DNA of 64,000 nt from Bacillota bacterium (GTDB taxonomy: Bacteria; Bacillota; Clostridia; Acetivibrionales; DSM-1351), in NCBI GenBank assembly GCA_023393115.1, contig JAEWMS010000045.1, positions 4,484 to 68,483 of the forward strand, written 5' to 3'. Within the stretch, counting starts at the first letter, position 1; every line of letters starts with the position of its first letter. Below the pieces are notes generated by a model. The model saw only the letters and a program-made list of their open reading frames with translations, ran no database searches and was not told the DNA's origin. Shown one piece after another: positions 6,673 to 15,833 of the stretch. Both the position numbers and the translations under genes were made by a program.

Positions 6673-9222
6673 TTACCTGCACAAAAGTGTCTGAGATACA
6701 ATATCTGAAAACAGCTCCATACCTTTGGTTTCTGCAACATGGATAACCTGGGAAAACTGAGTGCTATCCGATATAATACTCTCCAGAAGATTGTCCTTTT
6801 TTAATATTTTTTCCTGATTGAATACAACCTCCTCATTCCCATCAAACAAAGCTACATAGAAAATACCGGTCTCAACAAGATCCTGAAAGAAGTGACTTCC
6901 GTAGGATAATTCAGGCATAAGTCCTGCCTGTTTTGCTGAAATCTCGCAAATTACAGACACATTGCACAATTCTGTAAAATGTACCGGTACTCCCAGTGAA
7001 GGTGTTGTACTTCCCCACCTTCCGGGGCCCATTAACATCACATTTTTACCTTTCAATTCCCTATTCAGGCGTCCCACCTGTCTGGCTATGGAATATTTGC
7101 CCTGCTCATTCAAATCAATGTACTCTTGAGCTTTAATATAAATCACATAGTCGATGGGAAGCCGTACATTTCCACCCATAAAATTACCTTTACTGGAGAA
7201 AAGACACTCACTTGAGTCATCCAGTTTAGGTATATCAACAGATTTCCCCAGACCCCTGGTCTGAAGCGGACGGCACTGCAGTAAATTTATCTTGAAGCTG
7301 TTATCCTTTGTAAAATTCGCGGTATACTCGATATCTACGGGATAGTCGTATACCTTTGACAATAGAGAAAGTATGTCCTTCATAACAGAAGTAAAATTCG
7401 ACTCTTCAAACAGCTTTTTGTAATCCAGAATATAAGGTGCTTTTTTATCTGTATATCCCAACTCCCGCAGTCGTGCAGCCGTATTAATATCCAGGCTAGC
7501 AAATAACTCCTTGTCAGCTTTTATATCCGAGTACAGAATATCCTCCAGCTTTTTGACTTCAAGAGTGTTCTCCTTGAGGGACAATACATCTACTCCGTTC
7601 TGGGAAAACTTCTTCCGATCCTCAGCATTCATCGGTGGAAGTCTCAGTGGGTTATCAAGGCAAACTATTCTTGGGTAATCTCCTTCAGTTCTGTCTACAG
7701 CCCTTGTTCCAAGGCCGAAAACAAGACGAAGCATTCCGGCCTCCATATCGATATTCCTGTCCCATACATAAAGGTTTGAAGAATTTCCCACACCGGCAAT
7801 ATGGGGGAAAAAATTATCGTTATAACGGTCACCTGAAACACGCTGAACCAGTATTGCCATCTGCTCATCCCGATCCGACAGTCCTCTATTCATCCTGTAT
7901 GCCAGGGCATCCTCATTCATGGTACTGGCATATACTTTACGTATAGCCTCTTCAAAAGCTTCATACCTGTCCTCAGGGGTTCCCTGATTAACGCAGAATA
8001 CACTTTCATACTTCCCTGCAAAAGCATTCCCAAAATTGTCCTCCAGCAAGGAGCTGGAGCGCACGATTATAGGTGATTGCCCATAATATTCAAGCATTTG
8101 CAGGAACTGCTCCTGAATGTTTTTAGGAAATTTTCCGTGGAGTAGTTTTTCCTTTAATTCAGGAGCATATTTATAGTAGCCCTCATAGGTTTTTTGTTTT
8201 GTACGTAGCTTCCACCAGCCATTCTGAACTATATAGGTATAGAATACGTCGGAACCGATATAATAGGAGTCATGGGGCTCCAGATATGCTGAAAAGCGTC
8301 CCCTACCCGCTTTCTCCAATATCTTTCTGGCAACCAGCATACCTACGCTTTTCCCTCCGATAAAGCCCGTACCTACTTCTCTTGAGGCCATTTGAAGAAT
8401 ATCCTGTAAAGAAAAATATTTGTTGCACAGCTCGAACATTCTGGAGTCATTTCCAATAATCATGTACATCAAAAGCCTCTTAGTGGCTTCCTGTTCCATA
8501 TATGACTGTTTCAGCACATCCCTTGCCCGGTTGAAAATAATGTTCCAATGATCAAGGCGGTCCTCACCGCGGTTTATACTGGAGAATAATTCGGCGGCTT
8601 CCGAACTAGCAGTTATACTTGAAGCGTTCTCACCATCTATTAAATGAGGGAAAAACATTGTTGGGGAATAGCGCTGCCATACCTTGAGGGGATGAATATA
8701 GTATTTGCCGTTAACCTGATATAAATCCAGCAAAAGCTGTGTTGTTTCACGTATACCGGCAATGGTGCTGTATGTGTGGTGATTGCGTATGATGGCAAAA
8801 TAGGCAACGGTGTCAAGCTCGTACAAATAAGGACAGGTTACTTTAAAGAAATTTCCAATCATCAAGTCTGAATACCAGTAAATCAGCAGGTCAGTAAGAC
8901 AGTCAAAGACGTAGAAAGCCTTTTTGCCCTCATCGGTTATAATATTATGGACCTCGGTAGCAAAGCTCTCAAATCCTTTACTGGAGTCAATAGAGTAAAT
9001 TATTGTGTTCTGGCCTTCCTCAACTAGTTGCTCATGGCCTCCAAATCGGATATAAACCAGCCTACGCTTATCAACTCTGGCTTGAGCGACATAGGGATCA
9101 ACCATTTTCCGGTAGTCAGAAACCGAATCCACCTGCCAAACCACATTATCTCCCAGCCTTAGTTGATCAATTACCCCATCAAAGCCTTTTAAGCCAGTAC
9201 TTACTCTGTCATGAATATCCAT
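6673..9222 (-). CDS. KaiC-like domain fused to a PEP-synthase/pyruvate phosphate dikinase N-terminal domain
   Basis: An 849-residue cytoplasmic protein. Residues about 1-230 look like a RecA/KaiC ATPase fold (STGLKGFDGVIDQLRLGD; a Walker-B-like strand KAFYVFDCLTDLL), but the Walker A Gly-Lys-Thr loop is absent (DNVVWQVDS). Residues about 285-675 are the ATP-grasp nucleotide-binding domain of PEP synthase/PPDK (GFIGGKSVGM, PIIVRSSSLLEDNFGNAFAG, NLLQCRPLQTRG). A further conserved part, about 700-820, has MGPGRWGS and SYGSHFFQDLVE. The phosphohistidine swivel motif and the PEP-binding barrel of true PEP synthase are missing, so it should not make PEP by the known route. Automatic labels of 'PEP synthase' would mislead. 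Start 9222 has GGGAGG upstream. The MFS gene precedes it by 49 bases. Confidence 0.85.
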   Translation of the reverse strand: MDIHDRVSTGLKGFDGVIDQLRLGDNVVWQVDSVSDYRKMVDPYVAQARVDKRRLVYIRFGGHEQLVEEGQNTIIYSIDSSKGFESFATEVHNIITDEGKKAFYVFDCLTDLLIYWYSDLMIGNFFKVTCPYLYELDTVAYFAIIRNHHTYSTIAGIRETTQLLLDLYQVNGKYYIHPLKVWQRYSPTMFFPHLIDGENASSITASSEAAELFSSINRGEDRLDHWNIIFNRARDVLKQSYMEQEATKRLLMYMIIGNDSRMFELCNKYFSLQDILQMASREVGTGFIGGKSVGMLVARKILEKAGRGRFSAYLEPHDSYYIGSDVFYTYIVQNGWWKLRTKQKTYEGYYKYAPELKEKLLHGKFPKNIQEQFLQMLEYYGQSPIIVRSSSLLEDNFGNAFAGKYESVFCVNQGTPEDRYEAFEEAIRKVYASTMNEDALAYRMNRGLSDRDEQMAILVQRVSGDRYNDNFFPHIAGVGNSSNLYVWDRNIDMEAGMLRLVFGLGTRAVDRTEGDYPRIVCLDNPLRLPPMNAEDRKKFSQNGVDVLSLKENTLEVKKLEDILYSDIKADKELFASLDINTAARLRELGYTDKKAPYILDYKKLFEESNFTSVMKDILSLLSKVYDYPVDIEYTANFTKDNSFKINLLQCRPLQTRGLGKSVDIPKLDDSSECLFSSKGNFMGGNVRLPIDYVIYIKAQEYIDLNEQGKYSIARQVGRLNRELKGKNVMLMGPGRWGSTTPSLGVPVHFTELCNVSVICEISAKQAGLMPELSYGSHFFQDLVETGIFYVALFDGNEEVVFNQEKILKKDNLLESIISDSTQFSQVIHVAETKGMELFSDIVSQTLLCR

Positions 9223-9271
9223 AATACACCTCCCACTTTTGTAATATATATTTATTAAGTACAATTTTTAG

Positions 9272-10444
9272 TTATAGCTGCAAGTTGGTATTGTTACTAT
9301 TGATCCTCTCATTTGCCAGAATCATTAATAATAAAGCAGTTAGCAAGAAGAATGGAAACAGGCCGAATGAAGTTTTCTGTGCGATAAAGCCGAATATTGG
9401 CGGCATAAGTGTCGAGCCTATATAGGCACATGCCATTTGTATTCCTATAAAAGTTTGAGACAAATCCTTCCCGAACCGTGTGGGTGTTTCATGTATCAAG
9501 CTGGGAAAAACAGGAGCACAGCCCAATCCAATGAGTAAAAAGCCAACTGTCTGAATTAAAACTATATCAATGGGAAGGAGTAAACATACCAAACCGGTTA
9601 TTACGACCGCCTCTCCGATTCTTATTAGCGACCTGTTACTAAGCTTCATTGTTATAAAGCCTGAAATGAACCTTCCCAGAGTGATTCCAAAATAATATAA
9701 TGAAACCAGCTTTGCAGCTGTTCCTGAAGAAACACCTTTAACTAACACAAGATAGCTGCTGCCCCATAGGCCCGCTGATGATTCCAAGGCACAGTAGCAG
9801 AAAAAAGTTAAAAATGCAGGCTTTGCGCCATTAACACGCAGAATATCAATAAAGCTGGGAGAGGCTCCGGTTAGTTCTTCAGTTTTTGTACTTCCACCTA
9901 CCTTTTTCCATAACGGCAGTGATGCAAAAAGTATTACAACCAGGCAAACCTGTATAATGCCTATAGTTCTGTAACCAATTTTCCACCCCGATTGTATGCC
10001 TATAAAAAGCGACATAATAATGGGTCCGGCTGTAGCTCCAACTCCCCAAAAGCAGTGAAGCCAGCTCATATGTCTGGCTTTATAATGAAGAGCCACAAAA
10101 TTGTTCAAGGCTGTGTCAACCGAGCCGGCACCTAAGCCGAGAGGTACTGCCAGAAAACATAGCCACAGGAATCCCGGTGATATTGAAAAGCCCAGAAGGG
10201 CAAATGCTGTCATACCTACACTGACAGCTGTTACCTTCCCGGTACCGAATCTCCGGATTACTTTATCACTCAAGAGGCTGGAAATTATGGTTCCTCCAGT
10301 TATTATGAACGAAAGGATTCCCGCATAGGAGACAGGCAAAGCCATATCTGTCCTCATTGCAGGCCATGCCGATCCGAGCAGAGAGTCAGGTAAACCTAAG
10401 CTTATAAACGACAAATATATTATTACGAGTAATAGTGTGATCAT
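9272..10444 (-). CDS. Major facilitator superfamily transporter
   Basis: A 390-residue protein with about 12 hydrophobic segments, typical MFS size. Loop 2-3 carries the MFS-type sequence SDKVIRRFGTGKV, and the second half has GITLGRFISGFITMKLSNRS, which mirrors it. The general fold resembles sugar or fucose/glucose-type MFS carriers, but the substrate is not readable. GAGG precedes the ATG. A promoter at 10498-10526 lies just upstream, and the KaiC/PEP-synthase-domain gene follows after 49 bases, so the two may be co-transcribed. Confidence 0.85.
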   Translation of the reverse strand: MITLLLVIIYLSFISLGLPDSLLGSAWPAMRTDMALPVSYAGILSFIITGGTIISSLLSDKVIRRFGTGKVTAVSVGMTAFALLGFSISPGFLWLCFLAVPLGLGAGSVDTALNNFVALHYKARHMSWLHCFWGVGATAGPIIMSLFIGIQSGWKIGYRTIGIIQVCLVVILFASLPLWKKVGGSTKTEELTGASPSFIDILRVNGAKPAFLTFFCYCALESSAGLWGSSYLVLVKGVSSGTAAKLVSLYYFGITLGRFISGFITMKLSNRSLIRIGEAVVITGLVCLLLPIDIVLIQTVGFLLIGLGCAPVFPSLIHETPTRFGKDLSQTFIGIQMACAYIGSTLMPPIFGFIAQKTSFGLFPFFLLTALLLMILANERINSNNTNLQL

Positions 10445-10497
10445 TTTGATAACCTCAAATCCATAATTATATAACGAAGCCGGAGGCTACAAAACAC

Positions 10498-10526
10498 ATA
10501 TTATCAGTTGTATCCTTGAATATCAA
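10498..10526 (-). promoter_or_regulatory. Promoter of the MFS transporter gene
   Basis: On the minus strand TTGATA (10526-10521) and TAATAT (10503-10498) are 17 bases apart, about 50 bases before the MFS start codon. Confidence 0.5.
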
Positions 10527-10543
10527 TACTGCCGTTAACAAAT

Positions 10544-10819
10544 TTACTCAATAACAACCGCAGTTCCCGACGCGGTAACCATTAGCATATTATTGCCCTG
10601 ACCCAGTACTTCATAGTCGATATCCACACCTACTATTGCGTTAGCACCCATGCTATCAGCCCTTCTCATCATCTCTGCTATTGCATTTTCCCTAGCCTGT
10701 ACAAGTTCGCCTTCATAGGAATTTGATCTGCCTCCAAAAAAGTTGGTAAGGCCTGCCGCAAAATCCTTTATAAAGTCTACCCCCGAAATAACCTCACCAA
10801 AAACAATTCCTTTGTAGTT
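10544..10819 (-). pseudogene. YbjQ/UPF0145-family gene remnant, 5' end lost
   Basis: The minus-strand frame from 10819 to the stop at 10546-10544 encodes NYKGIVFGEVISGVDFIKDF, later SYEGELVQARENAIAEMMRR and GANAIVGVDIDYEVLGQ, ending in SGTAVVIE. This is the well-conserved body of a YbjQ (UPF0145) protein of about 105 residues. The first 15-20 residues are missing: an in-frame TAA (10822-10820) directly precedes the Asn codon and no ATG, GTG or TTG occurs before residue 45 or so. A few residues matching the lost N-terminus (QAGKK) can be read just beyond the stop. It therefore looks like a recently broken gene. The rest of the gap up to 11050 holds only the helicase promoter (TATAAT at 11014-11019). 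Confidence 0.72.
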
Positions 10820-11050
10820 TTATTTTTTCCCTGCCTGTTTTTTGTTCTATTATTATTAATATACGGACGGAATGTGGTTTTTACTTATAGTTTTGTATAA
10901 ACTAATAAATAATCCGAAAAAAATATTGATAGGGGATACATAAATTTATTCTGATAAAGAGAGCAGTTATCAAACGCCAGGCTTACTGTATGGCAAAAAA
11001 CTAAATTTAATGATATAATCTTAACATTCTAAACAACGAAAGAAGATATT

Positions 11051-12718
11051 ATGGAAAACAGTTTTAATAATTTAGGCATTTCAGAACCAATTTTAAAGGC
11101 CCTCGAAGATATGGGCTTCCAAACACCGACTGAGGTACAGAGCAGAGCAATACCACACATACTGAATAATGAAGATCTTATTGTAATGTCCAAGACAGGC
11201 AGTGGTAAAACTGCAGTATTTGGAGTTTCAATGCTTCAAATGACCGATCCTGAAGGCAATGGCCCCCAAGGATTAATTCTGACCCCCGTCCGAGAGCTTG
11301 CTGTTCAAGTGGACAGTGACATAAAAAAAATGGGTCGTTATCTTAATCACAAAACCACTGCAGTATACGGTCAGCATAGTATTAACACAGAGGTACAGGC
11401 TTTAAAAAAAGGTGTCACTATTGTAACGGGTACGCCGGGTAGAGTTTATGACCACATTCAGCAGGGAAATCTGGTCACAAAAAATATTCGTTTTCTTGTA
11501 TTGGATGAAGCAGACAGAATGCTGGATATGGGTTTCCTTGACCAGGTAAAAAGAATTATCCGGTCTGTTCCGAAAAACAGGGTTACACTGCTCTTTTCAG
11601 CCACAATGCCACCTGAAATACACAGGATATGCAGTGAATATATGAAGAATCCCACAACAATAGAAATCGAATCTCAAACTAAAACGGTAGATACCATCCA
11701 ACAGGAATATTACAGGGTGCAACCAAATGAAAAAAGAACTCAGTTAAATCGTCTGTTACTGGTTGAACAGCCCGAAAGCTGTATGATTTTCTGTAACACA
11801 AGAATGGCCGTTGATAAGGTGCAAAACTTTTTAACCAAACAGGGGTATGCGTCTGAAGCGCTTCATGGAGATATCCCACAAGGCAGGAGAACAAAAACCA
11901 TATCCGAATTTAAACAGGGAAAATTCCATATTCTTGTGGCAACCGACGTTGCCGCCAGAGGTATTCATATCGATAATCTTTCTCTTGTAATTAACTATGA
12001 TGTCCCTGTTGAAAAGGACAGCTATGTTCACAGAATAGGACGAACCGGAAGGGCCGGCAATGGAGGAAGGGCCCTTTCCATTGTAACAAGTGATGACATA
12101 ATGAGCCTTTACGAAATAGAGGAACATATTGGTGTAATGATACCCGAAGCTGATCTGCCATCTGAGGAGCTGTTTACCAAGCGAAGTGCCGAAGCACGAA
12201 GCTGGCTTGAAGCCAACAAGCTCAAAGAAAAACCGGTCAGATCACCCCGCAAGGCATCTGCCTCACCTTCTGCAAAATCTAAAGGGGCTTCGTCAGGGTC
12301 TGCAAAATCCAAAGCACCTTCTTCGGCACCTGCAAAATCTGCTGCATCTTCATCGGATTTTGGGGATAAGGGTACCCGCAGGCAATCCGGTAAGAATAAG
12401 CCTGCAAACTCAAACACGGAAGCATTGAAGTCATTAAATAAATCGAAGCTGCGTTCGGACAAAAAAGAAAGCGTCAGCAATAAACCTGCTGGTAAACCTG
12501 CTGTTCGCAGATCCGGAGGAGAAATTAAGCAGAATACCGGAAAAGACCGTTTCGATCGCAGAAACTATACAAACAGAGCTAATAACGTGAACAGACAGTC
12601 TACAGGCTCTGATGCAAAAATTGCTCCGTCAGTGGAAAATGTACAGTCACCTGCTTCAACAGTAAAAAATAAAAAACCTTTCCTCCAAAGGCTATTTGAT
12701 AGTATTTTCGGAAAATAA
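11051..12718 (+). CDS. DEAD-box RNA helicase with a long basic, low-complexity tail
   Basis: A 555-residue ATP-dependent RNA helicase of the CshA/DeaD group, acting in ribosome assembly, mRNA decay or cold adaptation. Motifs in order: Q motif (FQTPTEVQ), Walker A SKTGSGKTA (about 47-55), PVREL, DEAD at 152-155, SAT, TGTPGR, then domain 2 with ATDVAARGIHIDN and HRIGRTGR. From about residue 385 the protein turns into a Ser/Ala/Lys-rich tail with repeated SAKSKGASSGSAKSK-like units, followed by an Arg/Asn-rich stretch (DRFDRRNYTNRANNVNRQ). Such tails bind RNA non-specifically. A hairpin at 12734-12769 ends the transcript. Promoter: a good TATAAT at 11014, but a poor -35. Confidence 0.96.
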   Translation: MENSFNNLGISEPILKALEDMGFQTPTEVQSRAIPHILNNEDLIVMSKTGSGKTAVFGVSMLQMTDPEGNGPQGLILTPVRELAVQVDSDIKKMGRYLNHKTTAVYGQHSINTEVQALKKGVTIVTGTPGRVYDHIQQGNLVTKNIRFLVLDEADRMLDMGFLDQVKRIIRSVPKNRVTLLFSATMPPEIHRICSEYMKNPTTIEIESQTKTVDTIQQEYYRVQPNEKRTQLNRLLLVEQPESCMIFCNTRMAVDKVQNFLTKQGYASEALHGDIPQGRRTKTISEFKQGKFHILVATDVAARGIHIDNLSLVINYDVPVEKDSYVHRIGRTGRAGNGGRALSIVTSDDIMSLYEIEEHIGVMIPEADLPSEELFTKRSAEARSWLEANKLKEKPVRSPRKASASPSAKSKGASSGSAKSKAPSSAPAKSAASSSDFGDKGTRRQSGKNKPANSNTEALKSLNKSKLRSDKKESVSNKPAGKPAVRRSGGEIKQNTGKDRFDRRNYTNRANNVNRQSTGSDAKIAPSVENVQSPASTVKNKKPFLQRLFDSIFGK

Positions 12719-12733
12719 AGTATTATAACTAAA

Positions 12734-12769
12734 AGCGCCTGTATGTCCGATTTACCGGGTACAGGCGCT
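12734..12769. terminator. Bidirectional terminator between the helicase and the acetyltransferase
   Basis: A perfect 10-base stem AGCGCCTGTA/TACAGGCGCT (12734-12743, 12760-12769). On the minus strand it is followed by TTTT. The genes on either side converge on it. Confidence 0.75.
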
Positions 12770-12786
12770 AAAATTTATATATTCCG

Positions 12787-13362
12787 TTATATTCTTCTGA
12801 ACTCCATCTTATGAATATTGCTTTTACCCAAAAGCAACAGGTAAATTTCATACATAATTCTACCAATATCTTTGTTTATCGTTTCCAAATCGGTTTCACA
12901 TGTTAAAGCCAATATATGCATGGGAACATCCCATATCACATATTGAATACCGGGGATAAGTCTGAAACCTGCCCTGGTGTAAAATTCAAGTCTTCTTTCA
13001 CGAACAAATATCTCCTCTTCATGAAGTGCCTCTTCAGACTTTTCAATCTCCACGATAATCCCCTTGGAATCCGAGTAAATTTCCTTCAGATTTTCCAGAA
13101 ACAACGTCCCTACACCTTTTCCCCTGTTTTCTTTGAACACAGCAAAAAAGCTTATTAGGACATATCCATCTGCTCCCTCGGCACATATTGCATAGGCTGC
13201 ATCCCTCCCGTCCTTAACCAGCATCCAGCCCGTTTGAATATTGTTTTCCAGATGTTCATACAGTTTATTATAAGGGGGGTATTCTCCTTCGGCAAAGTCC
13301 CGAACTATATGTTCATATATATCCTTTAGTTCATCTAATTGAATTTTTCTGATTGTCTCCAT
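12787..13362 (-). CDS. GNAT-family N-acetyltransferase
   Basis: A 191-residue acetyl-CoA-dependent acyltransferase. The acetyl-CoA site is ENRGKGVGTLFLENL (the R/Q-x-x-G-x-G/A motif), preceded by the beta strand YVLISFFAVF. The substrate is unknown. Start 13362 (METIRKIQLDEL) has GAGGG upstream; the longer frame to 13452 overlaps nothing but lacks a ribosome site. It lies downstream of the membrane protein gene at 13453-14007 and may be read from the same transcript. Confidence 0.85.
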   Translation of the reverse strand: METIRKIQLDELKDIYEHIVRDFAEGEYPPYNKLYEHLENNIQTGWMLVKDGRDAAYAICAEGADGYVLISFFAVFKENRGKGVGTLFLENLKEIYSDSKGIIVEIEKSEEALHEEEIFVRERRLEFYTRAGFRLIPGIQYVIWDVPMHILALTCETDLETINKDIGRIMYEIYLLLLGKSNIHKMEFRRI

Positions 13363-13452
13363 ACTTTTGTGTCCCTCACAACTGATATTCATAAAGTATA
13401 TTAAAGCTTTGTTTTTAATAAGTGTCAAGGGCATGCATAACAACACAATCAT

Positions 13453-14007
13453 TTACTTCGAAGAGTTTCCTAACTTTCTTACTATAAAAACCACTAACGC
13501 AGAAACTACCCAGAGAGCTAACGAGATAAACTTAAGTTCTGTAGAGATTCCTGCTATTGTGGCTATTGCGTATAATTGTTCAGGGTAGTTATTCAATATA
13601 ACTAATAACAGAATATTCTCACCTGCATCGAATATGCCTCTTAAATAAGATAAGCTGATAACATACCGCCATTTACCGGTCAGTAATACTTTTCCCATTA
13701 TTATTTTCATAATTTCAGCTTGTGTGAATGCAAAGCTGATTATAAAAATAAAGTCAAATAGCAGGAATTTGAGATAAAATAGTCTGCCCTCGCTACCCAG
13801 AGTATTAATAATGCCGAATAGCCATTCGGGTCCATACCCAAAGTTCATGTCAGGGGTACTGACTCCACCGCTGTACACCTTAAAGCCGGCATCACCTAAT
13901 TTTAAAAACTCCATGCAAAACAGTGCCGCGATGCAGATTGTAAAAACTATAATTCTAAAAACTATTTCCTTTTTGCCATTGGCAGTTCTATTAAGTTTTT
14001 GATTCAT
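13453..14007 (-). CDS. Small membrane protein of unknown function
   Basis: A 184-residue protein with four hydrophobic segments (about residues 12-32, 65-92, 110-135 and 150-172). Start ATG 14007 follows a GGGGGG ribosome site. I do not recognise the family. The gene sits between the EFR1 gene upstream (ends at 14070) and the GNAT gene, all on the minus strand. Confidence 0.7.
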   Translation of the reverse strand: MNQKLNRTANGKKEIVFRIIVFTICIAALFCMEFLKLGDAGFKVYSGGVSTPDMNFGYGPEWLFGIINTLGSEGRLFYLKFLLFDFIFIISFAFTQAEIMKIIMGKVLLTGKWRYVISLSYLRGIFDAGENILLLVILNNYPEQLYAIATIAGISTELKFISLALWVVSALVVFIVRKLGNSSK

Positions 14008-14069
14008 TTTACCCCCCGTAATTATAATTTGAAACATGCCTAATTAACCCATAATCCATAAACTATGGG

Positions 14070-14942
14070 TTATAGTGCATCGTTACTGATATAGTCATTA
14101 AAAAACTGAGGAACCTTGACTGTTGTCAAATCAACTGGGCTTGTACCATTAGCATGGTCGACAATTTCATTGACATTATATCCTCCGGCTACCGGAATAA
14201 AGGTTAAATGCTTAAAGTGTATTGCATTTTTCGGGCATGAATATACACATCTCAAGCAACCACTGCAAGACGATTGGAATTTGATTTTCTGGTTTTTTGC
14301 TATTATGTTCTCTGCTGGGCAATTCCTAACACATAAACCACAATTAGTACACGAGCTGTTTGCTCTTAAATCCTTACCCATAAACCTTATAAGAAATAAT
14401 ATAGCAGGAGACATTAATCCATTCATGATTCTGAATTTCAGCCCAGTCTTAAGAACACGCTGCTGTCCTGTAATTACCTCTTTGCTCATAATAGCAGCCT
14501 TCCTTTTTGTGGCCAGATAAAGCTGCTGTATAATTGGGTCTTCAAATTTGACAATCCAGTTGCTGCCGATGGAAAACATTCTTTCGTGAAACACCTTATA
14601 TCCCTTACGTGACAGCTTTTTTATTAATGGATTTGAAGCATTATAGTTTATTGGCGCTACCCCGCCAGCTGTCCGGAAGACAAACACTTTTGCCTCCTTA
14701 ACCTTAGGTATTTTTTCTATAAATGAAAGGACCAAGTTTGGTGTACTATAACCTATTACCTGACAGCCTATTCCTATAAGGTTGTACTTGATAGGATCAA
14801 AAGTGCTTGAGCCCTTTAATACGTCCTCAATTCTAATTAAATCAACCTCATAACCATTTATTATGAACTCCTCCCCGATCATTTCAGCAACAAGCTTTGT
14901 ATTTCCGGTACCCGAAAAATAGAATATACCGACCGCTCCCAT
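14070..14942 (-). CDS. EFR1-type flavodoxin-ferredoxin fusion protein
   Basis: A 290-residue redox protein. The N-terminus is a flavodoxin-like FMN domain (IFYFSGTGNTKLVAEMIGEE). The C-terminal third has two ferredoxin clusters, CTNCGLCVRNCPAENI and CSGCLRCVYSCPKNAI, each C-x2-C-x2-C-x3-C-P, for two [4Fe-4S] centres. This order is that of the EFR1 family, putative electron carriers of anaerobes with unknown partners. Start 14942 has GAGGGG upstream. It begins 4 bases after the stop of the TetR gene, so the two form an operon under the palindromic operators at 15653-15699. Confidence 0.9.
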   Translation of the reverse strand: MGAVGIFYFSGTGNTKLVAEMIGEEFIINGYEVDLIRIEDVLKGSSTFDPIKYNLIGIGCQVIGYSTPNLVLSFIEKIPKVKEAKVFVFRTAGGVAPINYNASNPLIKKLSRKGYKVFHERMFSIGSNWIVKFEDPIIQQLYLATKRKAAIMSKEVITGQQRVLKTGLKFRIMNGLMSPAILFLIRFMGKDLRANSSCTNCGLCVRNCPAENIIAKNQKIKFQSSCSGCLRCVYSCPKNAIHFKHLTFIPVAGGYNVNEIVDHANGTSPVDLTTVKVPQFFNDYISNDAL

Positions 14943-14946
14943 AATT

Positions 14947-15585
14947 TTACCCCTCATTCTTTAGAGTCCCCAACAGCATATCAATACTATAATAGCTAAA
15001 TGCTTCAATATCCAATGAAAAGTGGCGCGTAAAACTATCTCCCGTTGAAGATAATTGATTCATAAAGCCAGTCAGCATAAAAACAAGACTGAAAGCTGCT
15101 TTTTCAGAGTTCAGCTCTGACCTGATACTCCCATCGGCTTTACCCTCTTCAATCACTTTTTCTACCGATTTGAACATCAGGTTATTAAAATCGGCCAACT
15201 CATATTTCTTTTTGCATTCTTCTGTTGAATTCTTTTTTACATAACCCCAGTTACTAAATATTCTGAAGGTTTCCGGATTGTCTTTAAAAAACTTGTAGTA
15301 TGCTTTACAGGTCTGTTGAATCCTAACAAACCCGTTCTGCTTATTATCAGCAGCTTCAGATAGGTACTCAAATAACCTTTTAAACCCCTTAAGTACAACT
15401 GCGAAATACAAATCTTCCTTGTTTTCAAAGTACTGATACAAGGTTCTCTTTGTAAATTGGGCAGCTCTTGCTATTTCTTCCATCGAAGACGCTTCAAAGC
15501 CTTTTTGTTGAAATATATTTTCAGCTGCTGCCACTATTTCTTCCTCTCTTGCAAGTCTTTCTCGATCTCTTCTGGTCATTTCCAT
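14947..15585 (-). CDS. TetR-family regulator of the EFR1 operon
   Basis: A 212-residue protein with an N-terminal TetR domain (IVAAAENIFQQKGFEASSME, then EIARAAQFTKRTLYQYFENKEDLY, about residues 14-60) and a helical C-terminal domain. Start 15585 has AAGGAG upstream; the longer frame to 15624 has none. It is the first gene of a two-gene operon with the EFR1 redox protein. The promoter and two palindromes upstream make autorepression very likely. The signal is unknown; an electrophile or redox-active compound is a reasonable guess from the cargo gene. Confidence 0.92.
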   Translation of the reverse strand: MEMTRRDRERLAREEEIVAAAENIFQQKGFEASSMEEIARAAQFTKRTLYQYFENKEDLYFAVVLKGFKRLFEYLSEAADNKQNGFVRIQQTCKAYYKFFKDNPETFRIFSNWGYVKKNSTEECKKKYELADFNNLMFKSVEKVIEEGKADGSIRSELNSEKAAFSLVFMLTGFMNQLSSTGDSFTRHFSLDIEAFSYYSIDMLLGTLKNEG

Positions 15586-15652
15586 GAACAAACTCCTTGC
15601 TATGCTTTGGTAATAAATCTTCAAGTAACAATAGATATTTTAAACCATAGAC

Positions 15653-15718
15653 AATTTTAGTATACCGACGGTATACTAAAATTACTCTTAGTATACTAAT
15701 AATGTTTAAAATTGTCAA
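15653..15718 (-). promoter_or_regulatory. TetR/EFR1 promoter with two palindromic operators
   Basis: On the minus strand TTGACA (15718-15713) and TATACT (15695-15690) are 17 bases apart. The -10 box lies inside the perfect 12-base palindrome TTAGTATACTAA (15688-15699). Just downstream is a perfect inverted repeat with 15-base arms (15653-15667 and 15669-15683) around a single base at 15668; its inner arm is TAGTATACCG. Both sites share the TAGTATAC half-site, and their centres are about 25 bases apart. Binding of either would block transcription. Confidence 0.85.
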
Positions 15719-15771
15719 CACTACTTTGTTTTAAGCAAATTAAATTACTATGTTCAAAATTAGCAATATCG

Positions 15772-15793
15772 TACAATAAAATCTGTTATTGTA
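15772..15793. promoter_or_regulatory. Inverted repeat upstream of the cupin gene
   Basis: Perfect 7-base arms TACAATA (15772-15778) and TATTGTA (15787-15793), with TATAAT just to the right. A possible operator for the cupin gene at 15834; no regulator is assigned. Confidence 0.4.
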
Positions 15794-15833
15794 TTTATAT
15801 AATTTTCATGGAATGATACTTTTGGAGGTCAAT

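Noticed and set aside
12109..12480. Acidic frame antisense to the helicase tail
   Set aside because: It is the complement of the basic Ser/Ala/Lys repeats; low-complexity shadow.
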